From Porticoccaceae bacterium (lineage in GTDB: Bacteria > Pseudomonadota > Gammaproteobacteria > Pseudomonadales > Porticoccaceae), in NCBI GenBank assembly GCA_029252555.1, contig JAQXBF010000008.1, positions 1 through 64,000 on the forward strand: 64,000 bases of DNA. The letters are read 5' to 3'. The number at the start of each line of letters is the position of its first letter. Within the stretch, counting starts at the first letter, position 1. The notes beneath the pieces were generated by a model, which saw only the letters and a program-made list of their open reading frames with translations, made no database searches and was not told the origin of the DNA. Made by a program: the position numbers and the translations under genes. Below, piece by piece: positions 18,326 to 26,899 of this stretch.

Positions 18326-20308
18326 ATGTTGAAGAAAATATTAGTGGCCAACCGCGGTGAAATTGCCTGTCGGGTTTTTGCTACTGCCAAAAAAATGGGT
18401 ATTGCCACTGTGGCGGTTTATTCTGATGCCGACGCCGATGCGCTGCATGTGCAGATGGCCGATGAGGCTGTGAATATAGGCCCAGCGGCTTCCGCGGAAA
18501 GCTATCTGGTAATTGATAAGATTATTCAGGCCTGCAAAGACTCGGGTGCCGATGCGGTGCATCCGGGCTATGGATTTCTCTCGGAGAATTCTAAGTTTCG
18601 CGATGCGCTGGATGATGCGGGTATTGTGTTTATTGGCCCAGGCAAAAAAGCTATTGAATCTATGGGAGATAAAATCACCTCCAAGCTGATTGCTGAAAAG
18701 GCCGGGGTGAACTGTATTCCTGGCTATACCGATGTTGTGCGCGATGCCGACCATGCGGTGGCGATTAGTGCTGAGGTTGGTTACCCAGTGATGCTAAAAG
18801 CCTCGGCCGGTGGTGGCGGTAAAGGTATGCGTGTGGCTTGGGATGAGGATGATTGCCGCGATGGTTTTGAGCGCGCGACCAATGAGGCCCGTTCCAGCTT
18901 TGGCGACACCAGAATCTTTATTGAAAAATATATTCAACAGCCCCGCCATATTGAAATTCAGGTAATGGCCGATGGCCATGGCAATGTGATTTATCTGGGT
19001 GAGCGGGAGTGCTCGATTCAGCGCCGCCACCAAAAAGTTATTGAAGAGGCGCCATCGCCCTTTTTGGATAAGGCGACTCGCCAGAAAATGGGTGAGCAGA
19101 GTTGCGCTCTGGCTAAGGCGGTTTACTATCAGTCGGCGGGCACGGTGGAGTTTATTGCCGATGCAGATATGAACTTCTACTTTCTTGAGATGAATACCCG
19201 CTTGCAGGTTGAACATCCGGTAACTGAGTTGGTTACTGGTCAGGATTTAGTCGAGATGATGATTCGAGTGGCGGCAGGTGAAAAGCTTTCGCTGGCTCAG
19301 ACAGATGTGACCCTTACTGGCTGGGCGATGGAATCCCGTGTGTATGCCGAGGACCCATTCCGCAACTTTATGCCTTCTATTGGCCGACTCTCTGGCTATA
19401 GAGAGCCGCAAGGCGATGGCGTGCGAGTGGATAGCGGGGTCTATGAGGGCGGTGACGTATCTATGAACTACGACCCCATGATCTCTAAATTAATTACCTA
19501 TGGCGATAATCGTGAGCAGGCCATTGATCGTATGGTCGATGCGCTGGACGCCTATTATATTCGTGGCGTAAATCATAATATTAGCTTTCTTAATGCACTG
19601 ATGGTGCACCCACGTTTTGTGGCGGGGGAGTTGACCACCAACTTTATTGCAGAAGAATTCCCAGATGGTTTTAATGCGGATTTAGTGCCACAAAATAATC
19701 CGGCGATTGCAATCGTGGTGGCCGCGGCTGTGCATCAGGAATATCGCGAGCGCTCGGCGCAAATCTCTGGGCAGACAGAGCGACATGAATACAAGATTGC
19801 CACCGATTGGGTGGTAATTGCCGGGGGTGATGAAACCCCGGTTTCAATCACGCTGACTATGTCGGGCTTTTTGGTGTCTATTGATAATGCAGATTACGCA
19901 GTTGAAACTGATTGGGCCTTGGGCGAGCCTTTATTTGAGGCTTATATTAATGATCAGTCGGTCTGTGTTCAGGTGGAGCGGCATGGCTCTGGCTACAAGC
20001 TGTTTTATCGCGGTGCAGAGATTAATGCTCAGGTGCTGTCACCCAGAGCGGCGGAACTTAATCGGCTAATGCTGGAAAAAGTCCCCCCGGATACGTCCAA
20101 ATTATTGCTCTCGCCAATGCCCGGCTTACTGGTGAAGCTAGCGATGCAGGTGGGTGATCAGGTTAAAGCCGGTGAAGAGCTGGCAGTGGTGGAAGCCATG
20201 AAAATGGAAAATAGTCTTAGGGCTGTGCAAGATGGTATTGTAGCTGAAATTTCGGCTGAGACGGGCGATAGCCTGATGGTCGATCAGGTTATTATGGCGT
20301 TTGAGTAG
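18326..20308 (+). CDS. pccA: Propionyl-CoA carboxylase alpha chain (biotin carboxylase + biotin carrier)
   Basis: 660 residues. The biotin carboxylase domains occupy about 1-450: KILVANRGEIACRV, HPGYGFLSEN, the ATP loop ASAGGGGKGMR and the catalytic stretch FLEMNTRLQVEHPVTE. A middle linker (about 450-590) is followed by a biotinyl domain with VEAMKMENSL; the biotinylated Lys is near residue 628. It carboxylates biotin using ATP and bicarbonate, then works with PccB. A carbonic anhydrase gene follows meaB downstream, which would help supply bicarbonate. The ribosome binding site GAAGGA is good. The preceding 242-base gap and repeat suggest it may also have its own transcript. Confidence 0.96.
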   Translation: MLKKILVANRGEIACRVFATAKKMGIATVAVYSDADADALHVQMADEAVNIGPAASAESYLVIDKIIQACKDSGADAVHPGYGFLSENSKFRDALDDAGIVFIGPGKKAIESMGDKITSKLIAEKAGVNCIPGYTDVVRDADHAVAISAEVGYPVMLKASAGGGGKGMRVAWDEDDCRDGFERATNEARSSFGDTRIFIEKYIQQPRHIEIQVMADGHGNVIYLGERECSIQRRHQKVIEEAPSPFLDKATRQKMGEQSCALAKAVYYQSAGTVEFIADADMNFYFLEMNTRLQVEHPVTELVTGQDLVEMMIRVAAGEKLSLAQTDVTLTGWAMESRVYAEDPFRNFMPSIGRLSGYREPQGDGVRVDSGVYEGGDVSMNYDPMISKLITYGDNREQAIDRMVDALDAYYIRGVNHNISFLNALMVHPRFVAGELTTNFIAEEFPDGFNADLVPQNNPAIAIVVAAAVHQEYRERSAQISGQTERHEYKIATDWVVIAGGDETPVSITLTMSGFLVSIDNADYAVETDWALGEPLFEAYINDQSVCVQVERHGSGYKLFYRGAEINAQVLSPRAAELNRLMLEKVPPDTSKLLLSPMPGLLVKLAMQVGDQVKAGEELAVVEAMKMENSLRAVQDGIVAEISAETGDSLMVDQVIMAFE

Positions 20309-20313
20309 AGTTT

Positions 20314-20405
20314 AGAGATTCTTCATATTCGTTCAGGATGACAGATGGGGATGTTCCGGATCACTCCACAATGTAACCCCGACAGAGCGAAGCGACGAGG
20401 TATCT
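20314..20405. repeat. Dispersed palindromic intergenic repeat, full copy
   Basis: Left arm AGAGATTCTTCATATTCGTTCAGGATGAC and right arm GAGCGAAGCGACGAGGTATCTA are inverted relative to each other and match the ends of the copy at 10363-10472. It fills most of the pccA-meaB spacer, so in this case it lies between genes of the same strand. Confidence 0.6.
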
Positions 20406-20432
20406 AACAATCCCTTACACAAGAGGCATTAA

Positions 20433-21398
20433 ATGTTAGCACAGCAAATTATCGCCGGTGACCGCAGGGCATTGGCCAAAGCCATTACTCTGGTTGAATC
20501 GACCCGTGCCGATCATGCTGAGCAGGCTGTAAAACTGTTAGAGCAACTGATGCCTGAGACTGGTAAGTCTATTCGTCTGGGTGTATCCGGTGCACCGGGG
20601 GTGGGCAAGTCCACTTTTATTGAATCGCTAGGCAACTACCTGACTGAGCAGGGTCACAAGGTAGCCGTGTTGGCAGTAGACCCAACTTCTGCCCTGAGCG
20701 GCGGTTCTATTCTGGGTGATAAAACCCGTATGGAAACTCTGTCGGTAAACCCCAAGGCTTTTGTGCGCCCATCGCCAGCCGGCAAAACCCTGGGCGGTGT
20801 TACGCGCCGCACCCGTGAATCTCTGCTGCTTTGCGAAGCCGCGGGCTACGATGTAATTATTGTCGAGACAGTGGGGGTGGGCCAATCTGAAACCGCTGTG
20901 TCTGATATGACCGATATGTTTTTGTTGTTGCTGTCCCCGGGTGGCGGCGACGATCTGCAGGGGATTAAACGGGGTATTATGGAGCTGGCGGATCTGGTGC
21001 TGGTCAATAAGGCCGATGGTGATCAGGCCAGTCTAGCCGACCAAACGGTTTCGGATTATCGCGCGGCACTGTATTTTATGCAGGCGCGTACACCCAGTTG
21101 GACAGCCCGGGTGAATGCTTGTTCAGCGCTCAATAATGAAGGCGTTGACCAGGCTTGGATAGTGATCAAAGAGTTTCAGGCGGCACTTACAGAGTCTGGT
21201 GAATTGGGCTCGCTGCGCGCGCAACAGGCTCGTGCCTGGATGTGGGCTGAGACCGCTGAAGAGTTGCTTGCTGGATTAAAAGGCCACCCCGAGGTTAAGT
21301 CGTTGGTGCCAGCCTTGGAAAAGGCGGTATTGGCAGGGGATATGCCGGCGATTGTTGCGGCTCAGCGCCTGATTGCACATTACAAAGGCAACCAGTAA
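20433..21398 (+). CDS. meaB: Methylmalonyl-CoA mutase GTPase chaperone MeaB (ArgK family)
   Basis: 321 residues, a G3E-class GTPase that loads and protects adenosylcobalamin on methylmalonyl-CoA mutase. The P-loop GAPGVGKST lies near 53-61, then VDPTSALSGGSILGDKTRM, the family signature FVRPSPAGKTLGGVTRRTRE, the switch region VETVGVGQSE and the guanine-specific NKAD. Its place after the mutase and carboxylase genes fits this role exactly. Older annotations call the family ArgK/LAO transport kinase, which is not appropriate here. Confidence 0.97.
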   Translation: MLAQQIIAGDRRALAKAITLVESTRADHAEQAVKLLEQLMPETGKSIRLGVSGAPGVGKSTFIESLGNYLTEQGHKVAVLAVDPTSALSGGSILGDKTRMETLSVNPKAFVRPSPAGKTLGGVTRRTRESLLLCEAAGYDVIIVETVGVGQSETAVSDMTDMFLLLLSPGGGDDLQGIKRGIMELADLVLVNKADGDQASLADQTVSDYRAALYFMQARTPSWTARVNACSALNNEGVDQAWIVIKEFQAALTESGELGSLRAQQARAWMWAETAEELLAGLKGHPEVKSLVPALEKAVLAGDMPAIVAAQRLIAHYKGNQ

Positions 21399-21443
21399 GT
21401 TTATAATTGCCCTTGAGTTAATTATCTATGAGTGGACCAAGGC

Positions 21444-22034
21444 ATGACTGAAAAAAACCTGGCTAGTAAAAATATAGCGGGCTTATTACACGCCAATGAT
21501 GCCTTTGCCAAGACCTTTGATCAGTCTGACCTTCCCGCAGTGCCGAGCAAACATTTTGCTATCGTCACCTGCATGGATGCCCGCATGGATCCCTCTGCTT
21601 TTGCTGGCCTCGCTGCTGGCGATGCCCATGTTATTCGTAATGCCGGTGGCCGCGCCACTGAAGACGCCATTCGCTCGCTGGTTATTTCTCACAAGTTTTT
21701 AGGCACCACAGAATGGTTTGTTATTCAGCATACTCATTGCGGTATGGCCACGGTAACAGATGAGGAGATTGGCGCGCTATTGGAACAGGATTTGGAGACG
21801 GCGGTACTTGATGGCGAGCGCTGGTCAAACCCGCAGCGAGACAGCAGCGAAAATACCAAGCCCGGCTCTGATCTGGGTAAATGCCTAAGCTGGTATACCA
21901 TTGACGATCTGCGCGAGTCGGTAGTGAGTGATGTAAAACTAATCCAAGATCACCAGCTGGTGCCCAGCCATATTAAGGTGCATGGGTTTATTTATGATGT
22001 TAAAACCGGGCTGCTTGTACCAGTCGCGCCTTAA
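21444..22034 (+). CDS. Beta-class carbonic anhydrase
   Basis: About 196 residues. Zinc ligands of the beta class are visible: Cys and Asp/Arg in TCMDARMDPSAF, and His-X2-Cys in HTHCGMAT. The enzyme interconverts CO2 and bicarbonate. The ORF track starts with GTG at 21432; I prefer ATG 21444 (MTEKNLASKN), though neither has a strong ribosome binding site. It is the second last gene of the propionate block, 45 bases after meaB, and is followed by an Nramp-like transporter. A role in giving bicarbonate to propionyl-CoA carboxylase is a reasonable inference. Confidence 0.93.
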   Translation: MTEKNLASKNIAGLLHANDAFAKTFDQSDLPAVPSKHFAIVTCMDARMDPSAFAGLAAGDAHVIRNAGGRATEDAIRSLVISHKFLGTTEWFVIQHTHCGMATVTDEEIGALLEQDLETAVLDGERWSNPQRDSSENTKPGSDLGKCLSWYTIDDLRESVVSDVKLIQDHQLVPSHIKVHGFIYDVKTGLLVPVAP

Positions 22035-22073
22035 TTTTTCTTTACTCCCCTATCTTAAAGAGGTCCTAAAATA

Positions 22074-23270
22074 ATGAAAAAATTCGGACCAGGCCTGCTT
22101 GTGACGGCCGCTTTTATTGGCCCTGGTAGCATCGCTACCGCCAGCGCCGCTGGTGCCAATACCGGTTTTGTATTGCTGTGGGCACTTTTGTTTAGCCTTG
22201 TTGCCACTATGGTATTGCAGGAGATGGCTGCCCGGCTGGGCCTAGTCTCTGGCAATGGGTTGTCTCAGGCCCTGCGCACCACCTTTAGTAACCCTGTTAT
22301 AAGCCGCACGGCAGTCATTTTGGTGGTAGCCGCCATCGGTGTGGGCAACGCTGCCTATGAAGCGGGCAATATTTCCGGTGCGGCACTGGGCCTACAAACC
22401 CTGTTGCCATTACCAGCCTCTGCCAGTGCATTGGTGCTGGGCGGTTTGGCGGGGCTGCTATTGGCCGGTGGTGGTTATAAATTGCTAGAGCCCATTTTGA
22501 TTGTGCTGGTGCTAATCATGAGCATGGTGTTTGTGGTCACTATGCTAATGATTGATCTAGATTTTGGCGCCATGCTAGCAGGCATGTTTAAGCCGAGTAT
22601 TCCGGCTGGGTCTGCTATGACGGTGGTGGCTCTGATTGGCACAACTGTCGTGCCCTATAACCTGTTTTTGCATGCCAATATTGTGCAGGAGAAGTGGCGG
22701 GGCGTTAGCACCGAGCAGGCGATTTCAGAGTCTCGCACCGATACAGTTATTTCGATTGGTCTGGGCGGGTTGATTACTCTGGCCGTGATGAGCACCAGTG
22801 CGGTGGCATTTTTTAATACCGGTGCAGAGTTTTCTGCGTCATCTCTGGCCACACAGCTTGAGCCGGTGCTGGGCACTGCGGCTAATGCTTTGTTTGCCTT
22901 TGGATTGATGGCGGCGGGTCTGACTAGTGCGATCACGGCACCGCTGGCAGCGGCCTATGCGGTAAGTGGAGCCATGGGCTGGCCGACAGATTTTGCTGAT
23001 AGGCACTTTAAGGCTGTTTGGGTGCTGGTACTGGCGGTGGGTACGTTGTTCGCGGCATTGGGTACCAAGCCCATTGCGGCGATTTTATTTGCTCAGGCGA
23101 CTAATGGGTTGCTGTTGCCGGTAACGGCGGTGTTTTTGATTATTATTATGAACCGGGCTGATTTGTTGGGGGAGTATCGCAATCGGTTGGTGAGTAATCT
23201 GTTGGCGGTTGCGGTGGTGGCTGTGGTGACTGGGCTGGGGCTTTGGAATATTGTTAGGTTGTTTGTGTAG
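22074..23270 (+). CDS. Nramp-fold membrane transporter lacking the canonical metal-binding motifs
   Basis: 398 residues with about 11 predicted membrane segments and clear overall Nramp (SLC11) character, for example GPGLLVTAAFIGPGSIATAS at the N-terminus and GTTVVPYNLFLHANIVQEKW in the sixth segment. In true Nramp metal carriers these two places read DPGN and MPH and bind the metal. Here they read GPGS and VPY, so the Asp, Asn and Met ligands are all missing. Transport of Mn/Fe is therefore doubtful and the substrate is unknown. The gene lies 39 bases after the carbonic anhydrase gene with a good AGAGG site and ends the operon. Confidence 0.88.
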   Translation: MKKFGPGLLVTAAFIGPGSIATASAAGANTGFVLLWALLFSLVATMVLQEMAARLGLVSGNGLSQALRTTFSNPVISRTAVILVVAAIGVGNAAYEAGNISGAALGLQTLLPLPASASALVLGGLAGLLLAGGGYKLLEPILIVLVLIMSMVFVVTMLMIDLDFGAMLAGMFKPSIPAGSAMTVVALIGTTVVPYNLFLHANIVQEKWRGVSTEQAISESRTDTVISIGLGGLITLAVMSTSAVAFFNTGAEFSASSLATQLEPVLGTAANALFAFGLMAAGLTSAITAPLAAAYAVSGAMGWPTDFADRHFKAVWVLVLAVGTLFAALGTKPIAAILFAQATNGLLLPVTAVFLIIIMNRADLLGEYRNRLVSNLLAVAVVAVVTGLGLWNIVRLFV

Positions 23271-23272
23271 GC

Positions 23273-23306
23273 TGAGATTCTTCGCTGGGCTCAGAATCTC
23301 AGAATG
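23273..23306. repeat. Copy of the dispersed intergenic repeat (half element)
   Basis: TGAGATTCTTCGCTGGGCTCAGAATCTCAGAATG begins two bases after the transporter stop codon and matches the left arm of the 10363 copy. A strong terminator follows. Confidence 0.55.
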
Positions 23307-23318
23307 TAAGGATCTAAT

Positions 23319-23348
23319 AAAAAAAGCGGCTAAAGAGCCGCTTTTTTT
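23319..23348. terminator. Bidirectional intrinsic terminator between the transporter and nrdJb
   Basis: AAAAAAAGCGGCT-AAAG-AGCCGCTTTTTTT: a GC stem with a 4-base loop, flanked by seven A and seven T. It works in both directions and serves the convergent transporter and nrdJ transcripts. Confidence 0.93.
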
Positions 23349-23365
23349 ATTACTGAACCATCAGC

Positions 23366-24046
23366 TCAACCACATTTGGAATCACCACAGTTCAAGCAAG
23401 TCATACAACCATCCATCAAGATAACGGCTTTAACGCTACATTTTTTGCACACTTCTGCTGTGGGCGGAAAATCGCTGACTTCTCCCGTTGGAGCAGCCGC
23501 GCCTTCAAACTCTGCGCGCTTATCGTCCATAATTTTTTGCTGGTGTTCGGGGATCTCTGGCGCTTTTAGCATACCGATCTTTTGCAGGTGGTCTTCAATG
23601 GCCCACCCTATCTCTGCAACCAATGAGGGCATAAATTTGCCGCCGGGCTTGAAGTAGCCGCCCTGGGGGTCAAACACTGCCTTCATTTCTTCCACCAGGA
23701 AGGTGCAGTCGCCGCCTTTGCGGAATACGGCTGACAGTACTCTTGTCAGCGCAACAATCCACTGGAAGTGATCCATGTTTTTGGAGTTGATAAACACTTC
23801 AAATGGGCGTCGCAGCTCGTGGTCTGTGCCCTGATTCAAAATAATATCATTGATTGTCAGGTAGAGCGCATGGTCAGACATTGGCGTCTTGATTTTGTAG
23901 GTGCTACCAGCCAGCTCTTCAGGGCGCGAGACTTTCTCGTGCATCTGAATAATATTACTTTCAGCTTCTTTGGTGGCCGCTTCCTGAACCTGTTCTTCGG
24001 TGGCTACTTTGTAGCCAACAATTTTCTGTGAAATTTTCTTGTTCAT
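23366..24046 (-). CDS. nrdJb: Adenosylcobalamin-dependent ribonucleotide reductase, C-terminal subunit (NrdJb)
   Basis: 226 residues. It carries the TSCPD-type domain (about 55-160, KTPMSDHALYLTINDIIL...) and a Cys-rich end with C-x2-C and CMTCLNCGDSKCG, corresponding to the C-terminal part of one-piece class II reductases. The terminal cysteines are expected to shuttle electrons to the active site of NrdJa. The gene begins 61 bases after the nrdJa stop. Splitting into nrdJa and nrdJb is known from Pseudomonas. It ends at a strong shared terminator. Confidence 0.92.
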   Translation of the reverse strand: MNKKISQKIVGYKVATEEQVQEAATKEAESNIIQMHEKVSRPEELAGSTYKIKTPMSDHALYLTINDIILNQGTDHELRRPFEVFINSKNMDHFQWIVALTRVLSAVFRKGGDCTFLVEEMKAVFDPQGGYFKPGGKFMPSLVAEIGWAIEDHLQKIGMLKAPEIPEHQQKIMDDKRAEFEGAAAPTGEVSDFPPTAEVCKKCSVKAVILMDGCMTCLNCGDSKCG

Positions 24047-24107
24047 TTCGTTCCTCTTACTATTCCTTCTATTCCTTTCTGTTACTGCGGAATAAATTTA
24101 ATGGGCT

Positions 24108-26258
24108 TTAGAATTTACCGTAGTAACCTTCTTTCAAAGCGTCGAAAAGATTGGCCGCTGTGTGGGTCTCTCCGTCGTACTCTACTTCTTCGTTGCCTTT
24201 GAATTCGACTGTTGAGCCGTCTTCTAAGGTGAAGCTGTAGGTGGTATTTTCCAAATCTTTCTCGGTGACCAGCACGCCCTGAAATGCTTCCGGGTTAAAG
24301 CGGAACGTGGTGCAACCTTTTAGGCCTTTCTCAGCGGCATAGAGATAGATATCTTTAAAGTCTTCGTAATCACAATCCGTGGGCACGTTGATTGTTTTGG
24401 AGATAGAAGAATCTACCCACTTCTGCGCTGCTGCCTGAATATCAACGTGGGCTCTGGGCATAATGTTCTCGGAGCTCATAAAGTAGTCGGGCAGGGCCTC
24501 CTCTTCACTGGTGCCGTAGGGCATCGCATTTTCATTAACCAAGGTGCGGTAGGCCAGCAGCTCATAGGAGAATACATCGACTTTCTCTTTTGACTTCTTG
24601 CCTTCGCGAATCACATTGCGCGAGTAGTGGTGAGCAAAACTTGGCTCGATACCATTACTTACGTTATTGGCCAGAGACAGTGAAATGGTGCCTGTGGGTG
24701 CAATGGAAGAGTGGTGGCTAAAGCGACAGCCTTCTTCGATCAGTGACTCAACTAGCTCTGGTGCTACAGACGCAACGTTTTGCATATAGCGGCTGTACTT
24801 GGCCATCAATACTTTGCCTTTGAGCTTGTCGCCTACTTTGATGCCATCTTTGACCATCTCTGGCTGCTTGAATAGCATAGCGGCAGTGACATCAAACTCG
24901 TCATCCATAATGGGTGCGGGGCCTTTCTCGCGGGACAGGTGCAGGCCAGCTTTGAGGCCAGACACTGCCATATCGCGGGCAACGCGCTCGGTGAACTCTA
25001 GTGAATTTTGCTCGCCATACTTCATGCGCAGCATGGTGATGGTGGAACCCAGACCCAGGAAACCCATGCCGTGGCGCCGCTTGTATTCGATCTCTTTGCG
25101 CTGGCCATCCAGAGGCAGGCCATTGATCTCTACAACGTTGTCTAGCATGCGAGTAAATATTTCAACCACTTCGGCGTACTCGTCCCAGTCGAAGTAAGCA
25201 TCTTTGGTGAACGGGTTGCGTACAAATTTGGTCAGATTAACCGAGCCCAACAGGCAGCTGCCGTAGGGGGGCAGAGGCTGCTCACCACAGGGGTTGGTGG
25301 CGCGGATATCTTCGCAGAACCAATTATTGTTATTCTTATTGACCTGATCGATCAGAATAAAACCGGGCTCTGCATAGTCGTAGGTGGACGACATAATGGC
25401 GTTCCACAGCTTCTGAGCGCGAATGGTTTCGTAGATACGGCAGGCTACCAGACCTTCTTCATTGCTGGTGTAGCCGTCGGTGGTTGGGAATGGCTTCCAC
25501 ACCACATCGTCGCCTTTCAGGTCCAGACCGCCTTCGACCTCTTTGCTGCTGATAGGGAAGGTCAGGTCCCAGTCGCCATCGGCACGCACAGCTTCAATAA
25601 ATTCTTCGGTGATCAGTAGCGACAGGTTGAACTGACGCAGACGACCATCTTCACGCTTGGCGCGAACAAAATCAAAAACATCTGGGTGGCTCACATCAAA
25701 GGTTGCCATCTGCGCGCCACGACGGCCACCGGCTGAAGACACGGTGAAACACATCTTGTCGTAGATATCCATAAAGGACAGCGGCCCAGAGGTGTAAGCA
25801 CCCGCGCCAGAGACGTAGGCTCCTTTGGGGCGCAATGTAGAGAATTCGTAACCAATACCGCAGCCAGCCTTGAGCGTAAGGCCAGCTTCGAGGTTGCGTT
25901 CCAGAATGCCCTGCATGGAATCGGGCACTACGCCAGAAACAGTACAGTTAATAGTAGAGGTGGCTGGCTTGTAGGCCTGGGCACCGGCGTTGGAGATAAT
26001 ACGTCCAGCGGGGATTGCGCCATGCTTGAGTGCCCAGACAAATTTCTCTTGCCACTCTTTGCGTTTTTCTTTGCTTTCAACATCGGAGAGGGCCTTTGCC
26101 ACGCGCATATAAGTGGCGTTGATATCTTTATCAACAGGCTGTTCCTGCTTGTCTTTTAAGCGGTATTTTTTGTCCCAAATATCCAGGGACGCGTCTTGCA
26201 TTTTAATTTCTTGTTTCGCTGCAGTAGGTTTTACCGTCTTTAGTCTGGTTGCGCTCAT
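24108..26258 (-). CDS. nrdJa: Adenosylcobalamin-dependent ribonucleotide reductase, catalytic subunit (NrdJa)
   Basis: 716 residues, class II ribonucleotide reductase making deoxyribonucleotides with a cobalamin radical and therefore without need for oxygen. It contains the glycyl/thiyl barrel motifs TINCTVSGVVPDS, LKAGCGIGYEFSTLRPKG, NPCGEQPLPPYGSCLLGSVN, GFLGLGST and SIAPTGTISLSLANNVSNGI, plus a C-terminal GCTTFRFNP segment. The regulatory Cys-rich tail is on the separate NrdJb. With methylmalonyl-CoA mutase it is the second B12-dependent enzyme in the window. Expression is probably repressed by NrdR through tandem boxes upstream. The leader from the predicted promoter to the ATG is about 250 bases. 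Confidence 0.96.
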   Translation of the reverse strand: MSATRLKTVKPTAAKQEIKMQDASLDIWDKKYRLKDKQEQPVDKDINATYMRVAKALSDVESKEKRKEWQEKFVWALKHGAIPAGRIISNAGAQAYKPATSTINCTVSGVVPDSMQGILERNLEAGLTLKAGCGIGYEFSTLRPKGAYVSGAGAYTSGPLSFMDIYDKMCFTVSSAGGRRGAQMATFDVSHPDVFDFVRAKREDGRLRQFNLSLLITEEFIEAVRADGDWDLTFPISSKEVEGGLDLKGDDVVWKPFPTTDGYTSNEEGLVACRIYETIRAQKLWNAIMSSTYDYAEPGFILIDQVNKNNNNWFCEDIRATNPCGEQPLPPYGSCLLGSVNLTKFVRNPFTKDAYFDWDEYAEVVEIFTRMLDNVVEINGLPLDGQRKEIEYKRRHGMGFLGLGSTITMLRMKYGEQNSLEFTERVARDMAVSGLKAGLHLSREKGPAPIMDDEFDVTAAMLFKQPEMVKDGIKVGDKLKGKVLMAKYSRYMQNVASVAPELVESLIEEGCRFSHHSSIAPTGTISLSLANNVSNGIEPSFAHHYSRNVIREGKKSKEKVDVFSYELLAYRTLVNENAMPYGTSEEEALPDYFMSSENIMPRAHVDIQAAAQKWVDSSISKTINVPTDCDYEDFKDIYLYAAEKGLKGCTTFRFNPEAFQGVLVTEKDLENTTYSFTLEDGSTVEFKGNEEVEYDGETHTAANLFDALKEGYYGKF

Positions 26259-26514
26259 TACATGACCTTTTTATCGAATTAATCGAATTTCTATCGTTTT
26301 GTTCGGCTTAAGCTAGATATCAGTGGCCGTTCCTTTTGGTCGGCCGCTAACATTAAATCCGCAGGCTCTGGGCCTTGCACGATTTGTACGTTGAATTTAT
26401 TACGGGTTGATGCCCAAATTCCTCTTACTACAAATTTTAACCCAGCTTTCCCACTGCTTCCCCGAACTTTTTGGTGCGGTGCACCCAGTTCTTTTTATTG
26501 AGAAAACCCAACAG

Positions 26515-26566
26515 AGTTTATCCTACATTTTGTGTTGTGCAAGCCCTAATCCACTATATATTGTGT
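26515..26566 (-). promoter_or_regulatory. nrdJ promoter overlapped by tandem NrdR boxes
   Basis: Two 16-bp sites fit the NrdR consensus: ATCCTACATTTTGTGT (26520-26535) and CCACTATATATTGTGT (26551-26566). Their centres are 31 bp apart, the spacing known for NrdR pairs. On the minus strand a TTGCAC -35 (26537-26542) lies between the boxes and a TAAACT -10 (26515-26520) touches the proximal box, so binding would block RNA polymerase. The boxes are clear; the exact promoter hexamers are less sure. Confidence 0.8.
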
Positions 26567-26615
26567 TTTTTTTGTTTTTATCCCATAAAAGGCTCTGGCA
26601 AGCCTTTGCAAAAGT

Positions 26616-26624
26616 TGTGGATAA
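26616..26624 (-). promoter_or_regulatory. DnaA box
   Basis: TGTGGATAA, the exact complement of the consensus TTATCCACA, lies about 95 bases upstream of the predicted nrdJ -10. In E. coli DnaA regulates nrdAB, so a similar link to replication is possible. A single 9-mer can also occur by chance. Confidence 0.5.
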
Positions 26625-26796
26625 ATCGCTGTATTGTCCGTCGTTATTGGTGTGCAGGTGAACACTGACCACTGTGTATAAACCGGTCATAGATGTTCCC
26701 CGTAACTATCATTAACCTCAAACATTTGCGCTTTGATTTGAGGCAATGCTTGCCGTTTGTCATTAATTGTTCAGACCCCTGTTGGCGAGCCTAAAG

Positions 26797-26825
26797 TTGT
26801 ACCCTTGCAGTGACTTGGCTAAAAT
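26797..26825 (+). promoter_or_regulatory. Candidate promoter of trpBA
   Basis: TTGTAC (26797-26802), 17 bases, TAAAAT (26820-26825). The -10 matches five of six bases and the -35 only three. No tandem Trp codons or attenuator hairpin are seen before trpB. Confidence 0.35.
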
Positions 26826-26899
26826 GTTCGCCTTTAAATAATCACCCGCATGATGGCTCCTCTTTGAGGGGGGTATTCTGCTCTCTGCTGAGGCAATTC

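Larger units (their letters stand above)
26259..26899. other. Intergenic region between divergent nrdJ and trpBA
   Basis: This 641-base stretch has no convincing gene. It holds the nrdJ leader (26259-26514), the nrdJ promoter with two NrdR boxes (26515-26566), a DnaA box (26616-26624) and a candidate trpB promoter (26797-26825). The ORFs listed at 26407 and 26471 in the track look like chance frames. Confidence 0.7.

Noticed and set aside
26259-26514. AdoCbl riboswitch in the nrdJ leader, suggested by GCCACTG on the minus strand (plus-strand CAGTGGC at 26321) and a GGGAA segment
   Set aside because: The B12 box that should follow is absent, and the conserved core motifs are not in the right order. 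A leader alone is not enough; a covariance-model search would decide.
26810-26899. trp leader peptide and attenuator before trpB
   Set aside because: Only one Trp codon is in the upstream frame, which also overlaps the candidate -10 box, and no terminator/antiterminator hairpins were seen.
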